DNA of 35,000 bases from assembly GCA_009176605.1 (NCBI GenBank), contig SEYY01008539.1, forward strand, positions 1 to 35,000, read 5' to 3'. Shown one piece after another: positions 31,150-35,000 of this stretch. The position numbers were made by a program, and so were the translations under genes. Position 1 is the first letter of the stretch. Every line of letters begins with the position of its first letter. The notes under the pieces are model-generated. The model was not told the origin of the DNA. It was given only the letters and a program-made list of their open reading frames with translations, and did no database searches. The stretch is from Armadillidium nasatum (taxonomy: Eukaryota > Arthropoda > Malacostraca > Isopoda > Armadillidiidae).

Positions 31150-32660
31150 ATATTTAAAAAAAATGAAACGGAAGAAAATATTTTGCTTTGCCAAGTTGCA
31201 AAAGATGAAGTCATCTGTGGATTAAAAATAAGCGCTAAGACATCTAATTTGAAAAGGCAACTCCTGAAATCTTTCAAATAGTATAAGAAAACCAAATTAA
31301 AGTTACACCGGTTACCCAAAACATATCATGTATAAAACCTATTTCAAGAATTGTAACAAGCCAAAAGGTGACGATAATAAATGACTGATGAAAAATTTAA
31401 AATGTATATTATCCAAATGGTTGTAAATGAAGGAGTAATTCTTTTCCTCTCCAGAATTTACTGGATTAAATGGAGAATTAACCAAAACGTTATGCGCTTA
31501 AGTGGAAAGGCACGATGTCTGGAAAATAGTGATAAGTGAAGATGAAAAGCAGAAAAAGTGCTGAAAGAATGCTCCAGGGGAATTTTTTTTTCTTTCTAAA
31601 AATGGATGTTTGTATTATAAAGAGAATAAATTTTTTTTATAATAAATGTCCAACTAACCAGCTCAAATATGAAATAACAGCACGTACTTTTGTCGTTGGA
31701 GAAACGCAAGCATAACATCAGAATTTGAAAGAAATCTAGTTGAGGATGTTGTCAAAGAGTTCGAACTTATTAAATAAAATGTTTTAGCAGTTGTAACGGA
31801 TAATGCATCCAACATGATAAGTGCAACAGATAAACTCAATACAGACCCTTCTGAAATAGATAATGCGAATTTAGATTGTGAATCCGAAATTTATATCATT
31901 GAACCAGATTGTTGTGAGGGTGGTTTAGAAATGGAATTAAATGAAGATGTGGAATATGCTTTCAATGTTGCAAAAATAGAACACATGCGATGTGCTGTAC
32001 ATAACGTTACAGCTCACTATCAGAGACGGTTTGAAAGGGCAACATGTTCACACTCTTATAGGTAATGTACGTCAAATTTCTGTGACTGAACGAACACCAA
32101 AAGTTAAAGCAATATTAAAACGTAGAGGTGGAAAGTTTTTATCTTTGACCAAGCAACTTCATGGGGCAGTACTTACCTAATGATAAAGCGCCTTCTAGGA
32201 CTAAATGATACATTAATAGACATTTCTCATCCAGACATAACAATGAATGATTTTTAGTGGTGTGAAGTAGAAAGACTTGAAGCAATCCTTCGTCATCCAT
32301 TCTTAGTGATTAAGAGATAACAAGCAGCTGAGTTAACCCTGGTTGCTTTTATAAGAGTGTCAAAAATTTATTCTGATATTTTATCAAATAGGTGGAGCAA
32401 TTGCAGAGAAAAAGTTCTTAATAATGAAGTATAACTTTTTGCAATCTATATTGATCCTATGTACAGGATTTTGCTGAATGATGTACAGCTCATAAGAGGA
32501 AACATAGCATTGATTAATATAGCAATTCGAATGGAGCAACATGATACTTCAAAACAATCAACAACTCAAGATGAAGGAAGTGAAAAATACCAAACACTTA
32601 ATGTAGTTAATGAACTTGATGCAAACCAACCTTTAACCACCATTTTCTTTAAATTTTGAG
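31150..32660 (+). mobile_element. Decayed hAT-superfamily transposase
   Basis: In changing plus-strand frames the region gives, in order: a BED-finger-like end ([20 protein letters not shown], 31202-31261), VVNEGV and PEFTGLNGELTKTLCA (31420-31500), a block LAVVTDNASNMISATDKLN (31785-31840, hAT catalytic region), MRCAVH then LTIRDGLKGQHVHTLIGNVR (31985-32070), and IDPMYRILLNDVQ (32452-32490). hAT transposases excise and reinsert DNA through an RNase H-like fold. At least five stops and several frameshifts make this a pseudogene. Terminal inverted repeats and an 8-bp duplication were not found. In the finger, Gln stands where I expect a zinc-ligand His. Confidence 0.87.
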
Positions 32661-33108
32661 GATGAAGTAACTTATGAAGAGTTCCTTGATCTGAAGCCAA
32701 ACGCCTTCGGACTGAAGGAAAAATCAATAATAAACTAGGATCTCCTATTTCTACATTTATGCTTGATAGATCTCGTGCTTTGTTGTTATGGGGAAGGTTC
32801 AATTCAAAATCACTTTTTAATTCTTGACCGATTAATTTCAAATTTACAGGGTCTATGCAATTCAACAATCTATAAAAAGTCGATTTTTGACGTTTTTCTG
32901 TATCGTTAACGGTATGTAAGTTTTTTAAAAATTTACTCAAGAAAAGAGTGAATAGAGAGGCAAACCACTGGTCGAAATGATTTTAAATTAGCAAATTAAC
33001 TAGCTACATTTTCTAGGATACGATTTTTGATATTTATTTTAGAAAAAAAAGTTAAATGCACTTGAATATTCGACTATTTTGAAATTTTTTGAAATTTACC
33101 CTTCCGAA
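32661..33108. other. Unrecognised sequence after the hAT remnant
   Basis: A 124-codon minus-strand frame at 32566-32940 overlaps the end of the hAT remnant. It has no recognised domain and no splice support, so I do not call it a gene. The rest is AT-rich. Confidence 0.4.
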
Positions 33109-33178
33109 CAAAAATAAACAAATAAATAAATATATAAATAAATAAATAAAAATAAATAAATAAATTAAAAAATTAAAA
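33109..33178. repeat. (AAAT)n tract
   Basis: Imperfect AAAT/AATA tetranucleotide repeat of about 60 bases followed by TTAAAAAATTAAAAAA. Confidence 0.9.
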
Positions 33179-33380
33179 AAACTACACATACAACGTTTTT
33201 CATTTTTGGCATTTATTTAGAGGAGGGACAAAGCTAAAACTTTCTCTTAATACACCATTCAATTGTATTGTGCAACGAGAGATTGAATGCATTAGCGATG
33301 CTTTCAATAGAGAGCGAAATGTTAAAATACCAGATTTCAATAAAAAAGTAATTGAAAACTTTTCGACATCTAAAACTCGA

Positions 33381-33468
33381 AGAACTAATCTTATTTTTAA
33401 ATAAGAAAATCAGCAAGCTTTCCAAGAACTAATTTTATTTTTAAATAAGAATATCAGCAAGCTTTCCA
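33381..33468. repeat. 44-bp perfect-length tandem duplication
   Basis: Units 33381-33424 and 33425-33468 differ at two bases only. Each contains the palindrome TTATTTTTAAATAA and ends ATCAGCAAGCTTTCCA. The near identity suggests a recent duplication. Confidence 0.95.
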
Positions 33469-33489
33469 AAATAAGTAAGGTACGTTTGA

Positions 33490-33759
<270 letters not shown>

Positions 33760-33869
33760 CTATGCAGCCCCTCCTTACAAAGTTTACACGAGCCGCCACT
33801 GTTACTTATATTTAAAACACTGTATGCTCTGTATTGATTCAATATTAACACCATATTTTGTTCAGTTTT

Positions 33870-34660
33870 TGCAACTCAGCATCTTGCAGCCCCTGTTTCT
33901 CAATTAATTTCGGGACTTTTGAGGATCATCTTTGAATAAGGTATAAGTTTCTTTAAGTTCATTAATGTTAATCTTTTTGCCATAATTCTTTTTACCAGTT
34001 CCATCATCCTTTGCACTTAAGCAGTCATTTTATCTCCAGGCAAATTCTGCTGATTTCCTCTGACTTCTAGAATTTAATTACGTATTCTTTTAAGAGCTTT
34101 TTTACAACTTTGCCCTTTGACACGTAAAGAACTCGAATAATACCATATTGATTCTTCATTTTCCTACTTTTCTTTACTAAATATGATGAGGTTTGAATTA
34201 AATTTTTTGTTTCTTCTATTGTAAAAGGAGAAATGCTTAAGATCTTCATTTTTCGATCATAATTGTATGTTTCATGGAAGGTAAATGCCTTTAGAACCTT
34301 TAATATGAAGTATGGGATAAAAGGAATTTGCTCAAGAAAATATAGGCATACATTTATACAAATCTGCAAGCACAAGTAGGTATTATTAAATAAAATTTTG
34401 ATATTTTGAAAATTAAGATTTTTTAGCTTTTACAAATAAAGAAATTTTGAATTTAACTTTAAATAGGTTTGTTTAGATGCCTACCTTTTTTCTTCTGGGT
34501 TTTTCCCAACATTTTACAGCAGTTAATGCACAAAATTGTATTCTTTGAAAAGCTTTCACATTTTCCTAGTCGTTGGCTTATAGTTCTTATTGCTTTGAAA
34601 TTTCCCTTTTATATTTCCTTAAGGGATCTTCGCAAAATTTTGGCATTTTTAAGATAAAAT
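33870..34660 (-). pseudogene. Remnant of an uncharacterised invertebrate repeat-protein family
   Basis: The minus strand carries a 102-codon open frame at 34067-34375 with MKILSISPFTIEETKNLIQT, SYLVKKSRKMKNQYGI and KGKVVKKLLKEYVIKF. After a stop it continues as KSEEISRIC, then GKKNYGKKI and ELKETYTLFKDDPQK. I recognise this layout from memory: a repetitive family found in many invertebrate genomes with blocks like 'V-KKARKLK-G', 'FY-DDEISR-PGKKD' and 'KRLLL-NLRE-Y-FK'. Its function is unknown to me and it behaves like a mobile element. Upstream frames (34660-34470) include a CINCCKML pair that could be its N-terminal part. Several stops make it a pseudogene. The family name is not certain. 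Confidence 0.55.
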
Positions 34661-34955
34661 TTTTAAATTTGTTACAGTTTTATAAATGAATTTTATCTGA
34701 ATTAATTTTTTTAATGAATTAACGATGTTTTAATTTTAATATATGAAAATACAAAAATTTGGGATATTTTATAACATTTTTATTCATTATACTTTTTATT
34801 GATTTACTTGACAGATGAAAAATAATTTTCATTTTAAAACATAAAAAATAATGATTTTACCTTCTAGGAGGGGGTAGGAGAATGGGGGAACTTTTTAACT
34901 TTCATTATAGAATCAATATAAAACCATCAATTGATGCATCTAGTCTTTCTGATTC

Positions 34956-34958
<3 letters not shown>
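34661..34958. other. AT-rich sequence, nothing recognised
   Basis: Contains a short G-rich patch (GGAGGGGGTAGGAGAATGGGG, near 34866). No gene or repeat was seen. Confidence 0.5.

Positions 34959-35000
<42 letters not shown>
34959..35000. repeat. (TA)n microsatellite at window end
   Basis: TA repeat that continues beyond the right edge. Confidence 0.97.

Noticed and set aside
32566-32940. 124-codon minus-strand open frame as a gene
   Set aside because: It overlaps the 3' end of the decayed hAT transposase on the other strand, has no recognised domain and no splice-site support.

Overview
The window looks like AT-rich intronic and intergenic DNA from an arthropod, most likely a crustacean. 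The evidence is spliced, intron-rich exons of an arthropod-type ionotropic receptor, several decayed jockey-like LINEs of a kind I associate from memory with decapod genomes, and a very heavy load of microsatellites. Seventeen (TA)n arrays total roughly 2.8 kb, about 8% of the window, and both window ends lie inside such arrays. No bacterial or viral gene organisation is present. Most long open frames are poly(Ile-Tyr), poly(Leu), poly(Asn) or poly(Lys) readings of simple repeats and are not genes.

Two host genes can be supported. On the plus strand at about 2.05-2.30 kb there is an apparent first coding exon whose 17 codons match the start of death-associated protein 1 (DAP), with a good acceptor upstream and a GTAAG donor. 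On the minus strand, nine exons between 27.85 kb and 11.25 kb encode about 420 residues of an ionotropic glutamate receptor-like protein. In order these give ligand-binding lobe S1, M1, a pore loop, M3, lobe S2 and M4. All junctions keep frame with GT-AG sites except one, between the second and third exons, where a single G appears to be missing. No amino-terminal-domain exon was recognised. If the later DAP exons lie beyond 35 kb, the receptor gene is nested antisense in a DAP intron.

The rest is mobile and repetitive DNA. From left to right: a cluster of related repeats in both orientations with a long inverted repeat (2.7-4.3 kb); a LINE 3' fragment ending in CA/TA repeats (4.7-5.8 kb); a decayed minus-strand LINE interrupted by two perfect hairpins (6.1-8.1 kb); featureless AT-rich sequence with degenerate tandem repeats (8.2-16.5 kb, around the last receptor exon); a minus-strand LINE fragment (16.6-17.0 kb); inverted ATT/AAT arrays and a compound T/CA/TA tract (19.9-20.9 kb); a minus-strand LINE with a recognisable reverse transcriptase core plus a second RT fragment (22.4-25.3 kb); an inverted pair of tRNA-derived SINE-like units (26.2-26.5 kb); a GCATCC-type minisatellite (28.2-28.4 kb); two plus-strand LINE copies (28.6-30.7 kb); a decayed hAT transposase (31.2-32.7 kb); and a remnant of an uncharacterised invertebrate repeat-protein family (33.9-34.7 kb).

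I see no convincing new multi-gene system. The most interesting pattern is the relation between retroposons and (TA)n arrays. Several LINE and SINE 3' ends run directly into (TA)n, two LINE copies begin at the same element position right after (TA)n, and three receptor splice acceptors sit directly against (TA)n arrays.
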